This document shows, one piece after another, positions 8,987 through 19,197 of a stretch of DNA of 19,356 nucleotides. The translations under genes and the position numbers were made by a program. The stretch is from Scenedesmus sp. ARA3 (lineage: Eukaryota > Chlorophyta > Chlorophyceae > Sphaeropleales > Scenedesmaceae). A model generated the notes under the pieces. The model had not been told where the DNA came from, did no database searches, and was given only the letters and a program-made list of their open reading frames with translations. Within the stretch, counting starts at the first letter, position 1. Every line of letters begins with the position of its first letter. The DNA is taken from NCBI GenBank assembly GCA_004335835.1, contig RWJK01000670.1, positions 1-19,356 on the forward strand. The letters run 5' to 3'.

Positions 8987-11010
8987 CAAGCGACGCAGAG
9001 GGCAGATTCAGCTTGCAGCCAGACACCACCAACAGACCACACCAGCATTGCTCTGCCTCAAGCAGGCTGTGCCTCACAGGCTGCGATAGATGCGCTGCCA
9101 CACATGCTGTGCGCTGCACAGTTGCTTTGCACCATGCACACGCTGTGAGCTACACACTGAGATCACACCTGCAGGTCCAGCAGGCTGTCCAGCACCATGA
9201 GATGCACACTACACAGGCAAAAACACATAGGCTGATCTACCCCAGGCACCCAACATCCCTTTGCCGCACACATACGGACCGCATAGGCCGCACCTGCAGG
9301 TCCAGCAGGCTGTCTAGCACCATGAGGTGTGAGCGCAGCGCGGCCTGGTGCTGCTCCTCAGCCTCCTCCAGGTCGCGGTCCAGCAGCTGCAGCAGGCAGG
9401 GGCAGCAGTATAGGGCAGGGCAGAGCAGTACAGGGCAGTACACAGCAGTCAGCCGTGCACATGTCCAACACCTGCAAGTTTGTTGTACTTCGCTGAGGCT
9501 ATGAGAACCAGGTGGGCGACCCTCGCTGCGCTGAAGTTCCTGCCTGCCTTCATGGCTGCGTCACATTCACAGCTGCCGCACCTGAACCAGTGCATCCTTC
9601 CTGTCAATCTCCCGCTCGTGGTTCTGGCTGAGGATCTCCACCTGCTTGCGCAGCTCATCAACCTACAAGTACACAATAAAAAAGGCAAGCAGCAGGCACG
9701 GCACAAACGGTGAGGAACACAGGGGGTGCGCCTATTTCAGCAACAGGCGCCAACATGCATGCAGGCGTAACAGGTGCAGCTGCAGGAGAATGGAGCTGAA
9801 CATGTTGTGCATGCTGCTGCTGCAACTGGTGCTGTTCCAACCCATCGTACTGCAATCAGCTGCTGCTCCTACTGCCTTGAGAAGCTTCTTTGGCTGTGCA
9901 CAAAGGTCCAACAGAGCGCACCTTAGCAAGGCGCATGATTTTGCGCCATTGGTTGTGAATCTTTATGCCGTTGATGTGGGCATACTGCTGCTCGCGCAGC
10001 TGCTTCTGCCGCAGCTCCACTCGCAGCAGCTCCTGCAAGCAGAGCCACCACCACCACCACCACCACCAGCAGCAGCAGCAGAGACAGCAGCAGCTCAGGC
10101 TACTGCAGTGCCGCCAGGTCCACAGAGCTCCGGCAACAGAGTCTGCTGCATGCATGCATGCTCGCTGCCTGTGGGCTTGCTTCCTGCAAGCTGCGAGCTA
10201 GCCCCTCACATCCGGGTGCTGCTGTTACGCTGTCCACAGCCAGCTGCTGTTGCCATGCATCTGACAACCTGCTGGCTGCCATCATGCATCTTCACAGCTT
10301 TTGGCAGCAGCAGAAACAGCTGCAAGCGCATCCAACAGCTGTGCTGAAACAGCAGCCAGAAGAAGAGTTTCCTCAGCCTGCCAGCCAGCTGCTGTGCAAC
10401 CTGGCAAGAGAGCAGCTGCTGCTGGCGCTTGCTCTCACCGCCTGGTTCCGGGCTTTCTCCTCTGCTGCCAGTGCCTCCATTTCTAGCCGCACCATGCGCT
10501 CCTCTTCTGTTTCATCCTTGGCAGGCTGTTGCAGCAAACCGCATAAAGGTGCCATTCGGAGGTGTTTGAGGATGAAGCTTGAGCGCTAGTACATTGGCCT
10601 GTGTGGTCTCTTTACAAAGGATGTACTATGTGCTGCATTCGTGCCATGTGAACTGGGTGAAGACTGGATGGCTGCTGAGTGACTGAGATGCTGTCTACCC
10701 TTGAGTGATATGCAACTGCTCCTCCGTAAAAGAGCTGTCTGAGCTAAAGAGCTTTAGTAGTGTGCAGTGGCGTCACTATGCTGTTCTGTTGCATCATGTC
10801 ACACTGCACACACAGCAGTCTTTCTTTGCTCATACACTTCGGCCACTGACAGTGTCAGCGCTCGCTGTGCAGTACAATGTACTGCATCCCAACATCATGT
10901 TGTTGATTTCAGGAGCTACATGCTATGAGTGCATCACCTAGGGCCAGGCTAGGACAACTGCTTTACAAGCAGTACTGCATACATACCTTGCTGGCCTTCT
11001 TCTTCACCAT
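5100..11010 (-). CDS. DRC2: Dynein regulatory complex subunit 2 (DRC2 / CCDC65 / FAP250)
   Basis: DRC2 is a coiled-coil subunit at the base of the nexin-dynein regulatory complex, which links outer doublets and coordinates dynein arms in motile cilia. My model has 14 exons, all with GT-AG introns, read leftward: 11010-10987, 10525-10439, 10032-9922, 9662-9582, 9386-9294, 8932-8862, 8612-8540, 8248-8189, 7890-7804, 7350-7228, 6963-6769, 6525-6197, 5761-5639, 5352-5100. These sum to 1710 nt and 569 residues, with all phases agreeing. Family landmarks are [14 protein letters not shown] (about 61-70), [17 protein letters not shown] (about 106-122), [13 protein letters not shown] (348-360), [12 protein letters not shown] (445-456) and [10 protein letters not shown] (about 477-486). 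The protein is Glu/Lys/Gln-rich coiled coil nearly throughout. It is longer than human CCDC65 (484 residues) through a Gln-rich and Gly/Ala stretch (about 375-430) and a C-terminal tail with nine glutamines (539-547). The start MVKKKASK follows an in-frame TAA. Confidence 0.93.
5169..5195 (-). repeat. CAG tract encoding nine glutamines in DRC2
   Basis: Nine CTG units on the plus strand read as CAG codons in the last DRC2 exon, giving a polyglutamine run near the C-terminus. The surrounding tail is of low complexity, so length variation is probably tolerated. Confidence 0.9.
5723..5935 (-). repeat. Tandem duplication of the DRC2 exon 13 acceptor edge
   Basis: Positions 5834-5878 repeat 5723-5767 with about four mismatches at an offset of 111 bp. 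Similarity resumes further out (GCAGCAGGGT at 5789 and 5909). The copied part includes the 3' splice site and the first codons of exon 13 (YNKVVLDVA). The copy lies in intron 12, upstream of the real exon. It keeps a CAG acceptor and the reading frame but runs into a stop about 20 codons on. Confidence 0.85.
6540..6563 (-). repeat. CTG tract near the DRC2 exon 12 acceptor
   Basis: A run of seven to eight CAG units on the plus strand reads as CTG in the sense of the gene, ending about 15 bases before the intron 11 acceptor at 6526. Confidence 0.8.
7624..7838 (-). repeat. Tandem duplication of the DRC2 exon 9 donor edge
   Basis: Two units of about 105 bp lie side by side, diverged by substitutions and one 9-base indel. 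The right unit contains the end of real exon 9 (EELERHFEQ and its donor at 7803). The left unit, inside intron 9, repeats it as EELERQFEQ followed by GTGGGG (7728-7702). A CAG directly before the copied segment gives it the look of a 26-nt exon, which would shift the frame if spliced in. Confidence 0.88.
8937..8984 (-). repeat. (CTG)16 tract abutting the DRC2 exon 6 acceptor
   Basis: Sixteen perfect CAG units on the plus strand read as CTG in the gene's sense. They end directly at the CCAG of the intron 5 acceptor, so the tract occupies the place of the polypyrimidine tract. Confidence 0.95.
9166..9208 (-). repeat. Copy of the DRC2 exon 5 donor edge within intron 5
   Basis: Positions 9166-9203 repeat 9291-9328 with two mismatches, offset 125 bp. 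The copy encodes [12 protein letters not shown] followed by GT, as in the real exon. Just upstream in the gene's sense is TTTTTGCCTGTGTAG, a good acceptor, so 9208-9169 could be spliced as a 40-nt exon; its length would shift the frame. Confidence 0.88.
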
Positions 11011-11407
11011 GATTGCTGCACTCCAGGCCTCAACAGCCTGATGCCCTTAGTTGGTCACCAGCTCCTTGGCTGCCTGCTTAGAGCTACTACAACACGTTAA
11101 GTAAGGCCCAAACAGGGCTCATCGTTCTCCCTAATCATGCACACGTGCTCTTTCTGAGCTGGACTTGTTTGATTTGGGTGTAGCCTGGTGACATGTGCTG
11201 TGAGTGCCTTTACAAGTTTCAACTCATGTAAAAAGCCTTTGTTTCTTCTTCGTGGTTGCCACGCTCACTAGACGCTTGGCAGTGTTCAACCCTCGCAAAA
11301 CACTGCTCGAGAAATTCGATCGTTGCCTTAGGCTCTCGCCTTGGCTGGAACGGCCCTCTTTCTTGCAGCCCTGTTTGCGTATATCCAGTGCAGTGCCGCT
11401 GGCAAAC
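11011..11407. promoter_or_regulatory. Shared upstream region of DRC2 and eS19
   Basis: The start codons of the divergent genes are 397 bp apart, so both promoters and 5' leaders must fit here. I see no TATA box at a convincing place. CCCTCTTTCTTGCAG ending at 11370 resembles a 3' splice site, so the eS19 leader may contain a small intron. No transcription start can be placed from sequence. Confidence 0.6.
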
Positions 11408-14400
11408 ATGGCTGAGTACAAGCCACAAGCTGTGAAGGATGTGCCGGCAGGGGACTTCATTGCTGCCTATGCCGCGCACTTGAAGAGCACAGATAAGGTA
11501 GTTCTTCTCGCCTGCACCCCTTGTGGCGGCCGAAGGGCGCGCAGCAGACAGCAGCAGTGGCCCTTGTAACACAGGCAGCAGCAGCGGCGGCCAACGGAGA
11601 CCTTATCAGCAAGCGGGAAGAAGAAACACTGATTATAGAGTGCTATACGGAATTATCCCGGCGCTTGCAGGACATGCAGCCCGCCATTACTGCAGGAGCG
11701 AACTCAAGTAGTTTTGCAAGCCCAGCAGACAGCAGCAGAGGCTTAGCCGTCTGTTCCTGTTAGTGTGGTATTGCGTGATGGCGTACTGAATCGTTTTGCT
11801 GAGCATGCTGTTTGCTGTGGCCCGTTCTTCCCTGAGTGCAGCTGCAGATCCCCGACTGGGTGGACATTGTGAAGACGGCCACCTTCAAGGAGCTGCCTCC
11901 CCAGGACAAGGACTGGTACTACATCCGCGCAGGTACTAGCAGCAGGCGGTGCAGGCTGTAAGCAGCAGCAAGCAGACAGCAGTAGCAGTGCGAAAGCACG
12001 CAGCACAGCTATTGGAGAGCAACCTGCAGCTGCAGCACACAGATGACCAAGCAGCAGCTGCTATCGGAGCTCCAGCGGCTTTGGCGTGCAGCAAGCAGGC
12101 TTGGCAGCCATGCTGGAGCGCTGGCGGGCTCATGCAAGAGCTGCAGATGCGCAAGCAGCAAATGTCAGGCTGCGCACTAATCATACGCAGTGGTGTGCGG
12201 CTGCTGCCGTGCCAGTAACAGTGCCTACAGGCTCAGACGTACCTGGCCCTGGCTCCTGGTGCTGCTGTATATCATTGCTGGTGGCTGGTGCTTGCAGCAG
12301 CTGCTGGCCACCAGACAGTGCTGTTGGCAGCTAGGCAGCAGGGCACCTCTGCTATGGCTGTTGGACATCACAGCAGCATCAACCCAGGCCGCAGCACCAG
12401 CAGCAGCTGAAGAAGCAGGAGCAGCAGCAGTGCTTGCAGCAGCAGCAAGGGCAGCAGCAGCATGAGGAGCAGCAGCAATCACAACAACAGCAGCAGGGCG
12501 AGCAGCAGGGCCAGCAGCAGCACAGCAGCAGCAAGACACAGTCGCTCAGCATAGTTGGCAGCTGCTAGCACCGCAACTGCATCCACAGTAGTAGCATGAC
12601 AGCAGGCACAAGTAGCACGCTAGCCCAAGCACTTGTCTGCTGCAGCTGTGACTCGCGTGCTTTTTAGCCTAGTGCGCAAACGCGTACGCTGTGCACTGTC
12701 GGTTTCTGCTGGCTCGCATGCCTCGTGCTCAAACTGCAGGCAGCCACACCCAAGCATGCCCAGCCCCTTGTCTGCAGCATGCCACTAACCTGGCAATTGC
12801 ATGTACCCTGCCGTGCTGGGTCTTGGGCTGCGGCACTGTTGCTCATCACTGCTTGCCGCTGCCTGCCTGCCTGCCTGCACCCCTCCACACGCGCAGCCTC
12901 CATCATGCGCCAGGTGTACATCCGCCAGGGCCTGGGTGTGGGCCAGCTGCGCATGAAGTACGGCGGCCGCAACAAGCGCAAGGGCGTGCACCCCGAGCAC
13001 TTTGCCAAGGCCAGCGGCGGCCTCATCCGCCACATCATGAAGCAGTTTGAGGGCCTAGGCTACCTGGAGAAGCACACCGGTGAGTGCGAGCCTGCAGGCG
13101 CCAGCCGAGTTGAGTTGAGCAGCAGCTGAGTTCGAGCCAAGTTGAGTTGAGTCGAGCAGCTGAGTGTTGGTCTGATGCAACGAGTGCGGCCGCATTTTTC
13201 ATGTATTGCGGGCAAGGGAAGCTGCCAGGCCAGACCCATGCTGCAAAGCCGCGTGCAGCTGTGGCAGGCTGCTGTTGACCAGAGAATTTGCATATGGCAT
13301 GGAAGCGTGTAAGTATTTTGTGTCATGTGAATATGCTGTGACATACTAGCTACCCGGGTCAGCTCTGCTGTGCCCAGCCTGCTCGCTGCAGCTGCTGCTG
13401 AGAGCAGCAAGGCGCACAGCCAGTGTCCAGTGCAGCTGCAGCTGAGGCAAGGCTGCAACTGTGCATGGACGCTGTGTACACTGGCAACAGCCATTCCATG
13501 TTGCCAGTCGCCATCAGCGTGCAAGCTGGCAGCTGGTTCCAGCAGAGCTGATGTGATCAGCCAAGGTGGCATTGGATCAGCTCAAACATGCAGCAGCAGT
13601 GGTCTGCCTTATCCTGGGTGTGCTTCTGGTGCATGGCAGTGGTACTGCATGTTTGGGCTTTGAGCTTACAACTGCAGAGCATTCGTAGCGTCTGCAGGCG
13701 GCTTGGCCGCGTAGGTCTGTGCAGGGGCAGCTGCTACCAGCAGCCTATCTGACAGCACTGCTCGTATGGGGCAGTTGCACCAGTAGCACAAGCAGCTGCT
13801 GTGTTGTGCAACTGGGGCAGCTGAGGCTCAGGGGGCAGAGTGCGGTCAGCGGCTGTTGTTGACATAGAGAATACATAATCACATGCAAGCAGGCTTGTGA
13901 TGCGTCCTACTGGGTCAGCGTAACCCGAGTCGTGTTGTGAATGTGAGAGATATGTGGCAAGGAAAGTTAATCGCTGCACTAGCACAGCTGCAATTGGCAT
14001 GCCGAAGCTGTGGATGCATGCAGGGCTGCATCTTTTAGCTGCTGGAGGGGCTGCACTGCATGCACTTTGCTGCCGTCACCTGGGCAAGCATACAGCGGTG
14101 AGTGTGCAAAGTCTCAGATGGGCTAGCAAGGTTGCATTTGCATGTGCATGCACTTTGCGCCAGGCCAGCGGCCACCAAGTCAACTATTGTGTTGTGCGAT
14201 GTTGCGTGCAGCTGCGATGTTCTGTCATCTGTTCTGTCATCTGGCTCTGGCTGACCATCTGCACCCTGTTGCGCCCCCGCTGCCGTTGCTGCTGCTGCTG
14301 CTGCTGCTGCTGCAGGCCCCAAGGGTGGCCGCCGCATTGCGCCAGCTGGCCAGAAGGACATGGACCTCATTGCCGGCCGCGTGCAGTGCAACCTGCCCAG

Positions 14401-14413
14401 CTTCGGCCTGTGA
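11408..14413 (+). CDS. RPS19: 40S ribosomal protein S19 (eS19)
   Basis: eS19 is a eukaryote- and archaea-specific protein of the small subunit head, needed for maturation of 18S rRNA precursors. Exons are 11408-11497, 11842-11932, 12897-13079 and 14316-14413. They join in frame to 153 residues, the normal size. Landmarks are VKDVPAGDFI (about 9-18), IPDWVDIVKTA (33-43), DWYYIRAASIMRQVYIR (about 53-69), YGGRNKRKGVHPEHF, ASGGLIRHIMKQFEGLGYLEK, and the tail RRIAPAGQKDMDLIAGRV. Donors are GTAGTT, GTACTA and GTGAGT; all acceptors end in CAG. The start in AAACATGG is supported by homology: the frame is open upstream but has no other ATG. Introns are large relative to exons. I found no convincing box C/D snoRNA in them, although such genes often host them. 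Confidence 0.97.
12376..12540 (+). repeat. CAG-dense low-complexity stretch in eS19 intron 2
   Basis: Imperfect CAG units interrupted by AGG, CAA and GGG words fill this part of the intron. Frames crossing it give poly-Ala, poly-Gln or poly-Ser and are not genes. Confidence 0.85.
14287..14313 (+). repeat. (TGC)9 tract forming the eS19 intron 3 acceptor
   Basis: Nine TGC units run directly into AG, the 3' splice site at 14315. There is no other polypyrimidine stretch next to this acceptor. Confidence 0.95.
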
Positions 14414-14890
14414 ACTCCACAGTTCTCAGCGTGAAGAGCGGAGAGTTCGCAGTGTGAAGTGCAGCGGCCGCAGCAGCTGCAGCAGCAGTGCGGCAGCTGC
14501 GTGTCTGGCGGCAGCAGCGACACACAGCAGAGGAGGCACGCCGCTGCTGCTGGAGCAGCAGGAGTGGTGCGTGCTCCGGGTGCTGCGCAGCAGCGCGGTT
14601 GTTCTCGAGTAGTTTGGTAACCGTCGCACATATTCAGGATATTGAGCAGCGGCGGTGGAGCTTTGTGTGGATTCGTGAGAGGGCATAGCACTGCATGCAC
14701 CCAAAGGAGTTGCTGCAGGAACTGCCTCCAGTAGATGTTCAAAACACCCATAGCTGTCTTACCAGCAGCAGCACAGAGGCAGCACCAAGCTTTCCCAGCA
14801 GCAGCAGTACAATGGCAGGGCCATAGGATGCAAGGTCGAACCTCTGGAACCCCAGCAATAAGTTGACTGGATACCCTGGGCTGTTGCAAC

Positions 14891-14895
14891 TGTAA
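14891..14895 (+). terminator. Probable poly(A) signal of eS19 (TGTAA)
   Basis: TGTAA is the usual polyadenylation signal in volvocalean algae. This is the first one I find after the eS19 stop codon and would give a 3' UTR of about 0.5 kb. It sits about 200 bp before the next start codon. Confidence 0.55.
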
Positions 14896-15100
14896 AGCAT
14901 CGTGGCGGAACAGCCACTAGCATTCTTGCGATCCAAGGTTATTCTCGGCTAATCCGCCAGGTCAGCAGCTGAATCAGCCAACAGGCCTTGGCGCGATCTC
15001 TAAAAGGCATCGTCTAGCCGCTCTGCTGGAAATCAGCGAGTCCGCATGGACTCCGTCATCGTGCAAATCAGCCCGCACCACCCTCACCCGTCGCATCAAG
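14896..15100 (+). promoter_or_regulatory. Upstream region and leader of the hydrolase gene
   Basis: This short interval must hold the promoter and 5' leader of the gene starting at 15101. No TATA box or other known element stands out. Confidence 0.45.
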
Positions 15101-15156
15101 ATGGCTGGGTCGGCAGTCGCAAGCAAGTTGAAGCGGCCCCGCAGCGTGACGCCTAG
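15046..15156 (+). other. Upstream ORF overlapping the hydrolase start
   Basis: An ATG 55 bases before the main start opens a 36-codon frame, out of phase with the main one, ending at TAG 15154-15156 inside exon 1. If the transcript starts upstream of 15046, ribosomes using this ATG would bypass the main start. The transcription start is unknown. Confidence 0.4.
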
Positions 15157-18100
15157 CACGCTGCTGGGATGGCTGCAGCTTGCGGGATCTGCTGTTTTTC
15201 TGTCTTACCACTCGGTCGCCGCCTGGCTGAGTGTGCTCTGTGGGCGACTGTGTGGCAAGGTGAAGAGACAGCCTTCCAACCTTCGAGCAGCGTGTTTGCT
15301 CCGTGGGGATGCCAAATTGAGCGTGATTTGAATATCAGGTGTTCTGACGAGCTGAGAGTAGTGACTGGCTCGCGCTACGTGCATGGCCCTGCAGTGGATG
15401 AGCAGTGCCAGGCCCAACTGCTGCTGTTTACCCACAACATGCTGCAGCAGCTGTCACCATGCCACAATGATGACTGCCAGCAGTGTTACAGCTTGCAATC
15501 CTTTTAGCCACTGCAACCTGCCAGCTGCTTCAAATTCGCCCTTATCACATAGTCACACCCAGTCCCCATGCGCCCACGCGCCATAGTTTCTTAGCTCGAC
15601 AACACCAACGCGTGGAACGCTGCGCTGTCTGCTGCCTCCGTCTCTCCTGCTGCCTCGCACTGCCTGCTGCACACACAGCACCCCCTATCCCACCCAGAGT
15701 GGCCGCTGGACCTTGCCCTCATCAGTGCGGGCTTCAGGGTGTGCATGGAGAAGGGCTGCATGGTGGACTTCCGGCCGCTGCTTTCAGGGCTGTCGCTGCT
15801 GCAGTTCTACCCTGGCCTGCGCCTGCAGAGGGTCAACGCTGGCGGCTGCAAGGCCTACTGGATGCGCCTGCGCGCAGGTACGCAAATTGTGTTGAAGACA
15901 GCTAGCTACAGGGCTGCAGCGTAGTAATGTATGGGAGGACTGTTGTGTTGAGCAAGACAGCTAGCTACAGGTTGCGGCTGGCTGCGAGATGACGCTGTAT
16001 GGGAGGACTGTTGTGTTGAATGGCTGGAGGGACGGCAGTGCTTTGCAATGGGCGGGCAGGCGGCGAGCATAGCAGGCACAGTGTGCTGGCCTAAACAGTA
16101 TGTTTGTTGGATGGCGCGTATTACAAATGCATTGTGTGCTATAACCGTAGCTGGTGTGTTGAGCCACTCTGGTAGCATACCTCTACACCTTCCTCCATCA
16201 CTGCCCGCATGCGTTGCCGGCGTCTGCAGGCAGGGAGGTGCAGCATGCCCAGGTGGTGCTGTTCTACGTGCATGGTGAGCTCGGTGCAGTGGCTATAACT
16301 GTAGCTGGTGTGTTGAGCCGCTATTGTAGTATGCCTGTACACCTTCCTCAACCACTGTCCGCATGGCTGCTGTGGTTGTGGATGGCCTTTGCAACGCACA
16401 CAAGCCATGTGGCATGCATGCTGCTGAACTGTCACATCTGCCCTTCATGCATCAACTACTCAGTGCGGCGAGGTGCACGCAGCAGCAGGGAAGCTCTGCT
16501 GCGCTGCCGAAGCGTGCAAGCCTTGCTGACTCAGCAGCAGCTATTTTGCCAGCAGGAAGTGTCATGAGGTGTACACTGTACGGCTGTCAAGGCACTGCCT
16601 TTGTCAGTGCACAGCATGCCGTGATGCTGGTGCTTCCACCAGAATTGAACCCAACACAAGCACAGCTGGGAGTCGCAGGACGTGCCAGGGGCGTTGCGGC
16701 TGACACTGCTGTGGATACGCATTGTGCAATGAGAGTTATACATACAGCAACTAACTACTGGCGTTGTGGCGCAGGTGGTGCCTTTGTGGGTGGTGACGCG
16801 TGCATGACTGCGTGGACCTTCCAGCACTGGATGCAGCGCCTGGCTGGCAGCGGGCTGCATGCTGCGGTGAGAGCCTGCAGCTGCTGTAGCCACATGTGTG
16901 CACTGGCAGCACAGCATGCTCAGCCGCCCAAACACATCTGTGTAGCATAAGTACACAGCAGTAGACATCACCAGCTTCTCATCAGCACGGCCTACAGCTT
17001 GTATGGCAGAAGCATCGATGGTCAAGCCACATGCTAGGCCCAATGTCACATGCCAGTCGCATGCCAGGCCCAATGTCTGCGCCACATGGCAGGCCCAAAT
17101 GTCACATGCCAGGCCCCATGCCAGGACCATCATACTCAAAACCTTCGCCTACAACTGCAGTGTACTGTGCGTTCGCTGCAGGTGCTGTCTGTGGAGTACC
17201 CGTTGGCCCCTGAGCACCAGTTCCCTGCAGCAGTGGTGGACACCGCTGCAGCGTACGCCTGGCTGCGCCAGCAGCTGCAGCAGCAGGGCAGCAGCGTATG
17301 CGTCATCCCAGGTAGAATCGCTGTGCAGTGTTGCAGACACAGTGTGTGCAGCAACAGTACTAGTAGCTGCCCACATGTGCAGACTGCTGGGACGCTGTGC
17401 CAGCATAGGAGATGTGTTTCTGCTGTAGCTGCACAGGTCACCCTAGCAAGGCAGGCATGCAGCCTGACACTTGCGATGCATAGAGCGTTGCAGCGCAGCA
17501 ACCCCTGCAACAAGCAACAAGTCAGTTCTGCAGCAGCAGCGCCGCTGGCGTACATGCTGCGATGCTGACAGTGTGTGCTGCCTGCTGCTCGTCCTGCAGT
17601 GGCCGACTCTGCTGGCGCCAACATCTTGGTGGCAGCACTCACAGCCCTCAGAGACATCAGCAGCGGCAGCAGCATGGAAGAGTTGCTGCAGGGTGCTGTT
17701 GCACAGACAGCAGCAGCTGAGCGGTCGAATGATCAGCAAACTGCAGCAGAGGCAGCAGCAGAAGTGCAGGCTGCTGTTGCTGAGCTCTTCACCAGCCTCA
17801 ATGACAGGCTGTGCCAGATCAACGGCAGCAGCAGCAGCAGCAGCAGCAGTGCATTGAGCCGCGCAAGCAGCAGCAGCAGCACCAACACTGGCAGCAGCGG
17901 CCTCAATGTCAGCTCAAGCTTGGCGACTGCCCTGAGCAGCAGCGGCAGCACCACTGTGCCGGACATGACGGTACAGATTGGTGCAGCTGCTGAGATCACG
18001 GGGGCAGCTGGCAGCAGCGGTGCCGCAGCTGCTGCTGCTGCTTTTGTGCCTCCTGCTGCCATGGTGCTGGTGTCACCTGCAATGGATATCAGTGAGCAGG

Positions 18101-19007
18101 CCTGCTTCTATGATGAGGAGTGGACGGCACAGCACGAGCCACGGTGAGCCGCGCAGCTGCCAAGCACACAAGCTGGCAAGCAGAGGACATCATTATTTGT
18201 GCGTAGAAGCGCTGCTGGTGGTGTGCAGTGCTGCTCAGCTGCACATCAGCACCTGTTGAGCAGTACTGGCCCCAAATAGTCCCTGGAAGATACAGTGCTT
18301 TGTGCTAAGTGGGCTAGGGCTGCTTCAACACTCGCCTCGCTGCTGCTGCTTCCTTGGCCAGCTTCGACTACCTGCCGGTCTCAGTGGTGGGTGGCGGCAT
18401 GCACCACTACGTGGGCAGCACCGTGCTGCTGGCCTGCGGCTACGTGTCGCCGCTGCATGCGGCAAGCCTGGCAGGGCTGGCTGGGGGGCCCTGGCTGGTG
18501 CTGGCTGGCGGGGCTGAGCTCATGGCACGGGACATCGACAGGTGCAGAAAAGCAAAAGGCCTGCATAGTGCACGACTAGTTGACGTAGAGGTGTGTCTCA
18601 GCTTGTCCCAATATGCCATTCAAAGCTCGGGGGTGGGCAGCAGCTGGGCCCTCCACCTGGCAGCGTGGTGTGCATATGGACAGCCCACTAGGAGCGCTGG
18701 GGGACCTTGGGCGGGGGTCTCCTGGACAAGCAATGATTGAAGGTGCGCAGATTTGCTTGTTCGTGTTAGACTGTCCATCTTTGCGTAGCAGAAGCACAGA
18801 GCGCTGGCTGGCGGGGCTGAGCTCATGGCCAGGGACATTGACAGGTGCGGCGATTATCACTGTGTTTTCAACCTGGGGATGGGCGGCGGGCGACTGTTTT
18901 AAACGTTGCATGCATGGCAGAGGCACACAGCAGCGAGTTAAGAGCTGCTGTCAAGTGTGGTGTGCATTGCAGGTGCATTAGCTGGGGGGCTGCAGTGGCT
19001 TTGCATT

Positions 19008-19060
<53 letters not shown>

Positions 19061-19155
19061 AGCTGTTATGTGTCCTCGAACAAGGTGTCGCCTACTTGCG
19101 CAGCTCGTCTGCTGCTCAACCAAAACACATGCAGCTTTGTCAAACATTTTGCTGC

Positions 19156-19197
<42 letters not shown>

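Noticed and set aside
11204..11407. N-terminal extension of eS19
   Set aside because: The frame is open but has no ATG before 11408, and the family's N-terminus matches the shorter start.
13540..13930. Box C/D snoRNA in eS19 intron 3
   Set aside because: TGATG words occur near 13550 and 13896 but no matching box D with a terminal stem could be found.
15739..15924. Independent start of the hydrolase within exon 2
   Set aside because: The frame is open upstream through HPEW, a conserved family motif, and joins exon 1 in phase.
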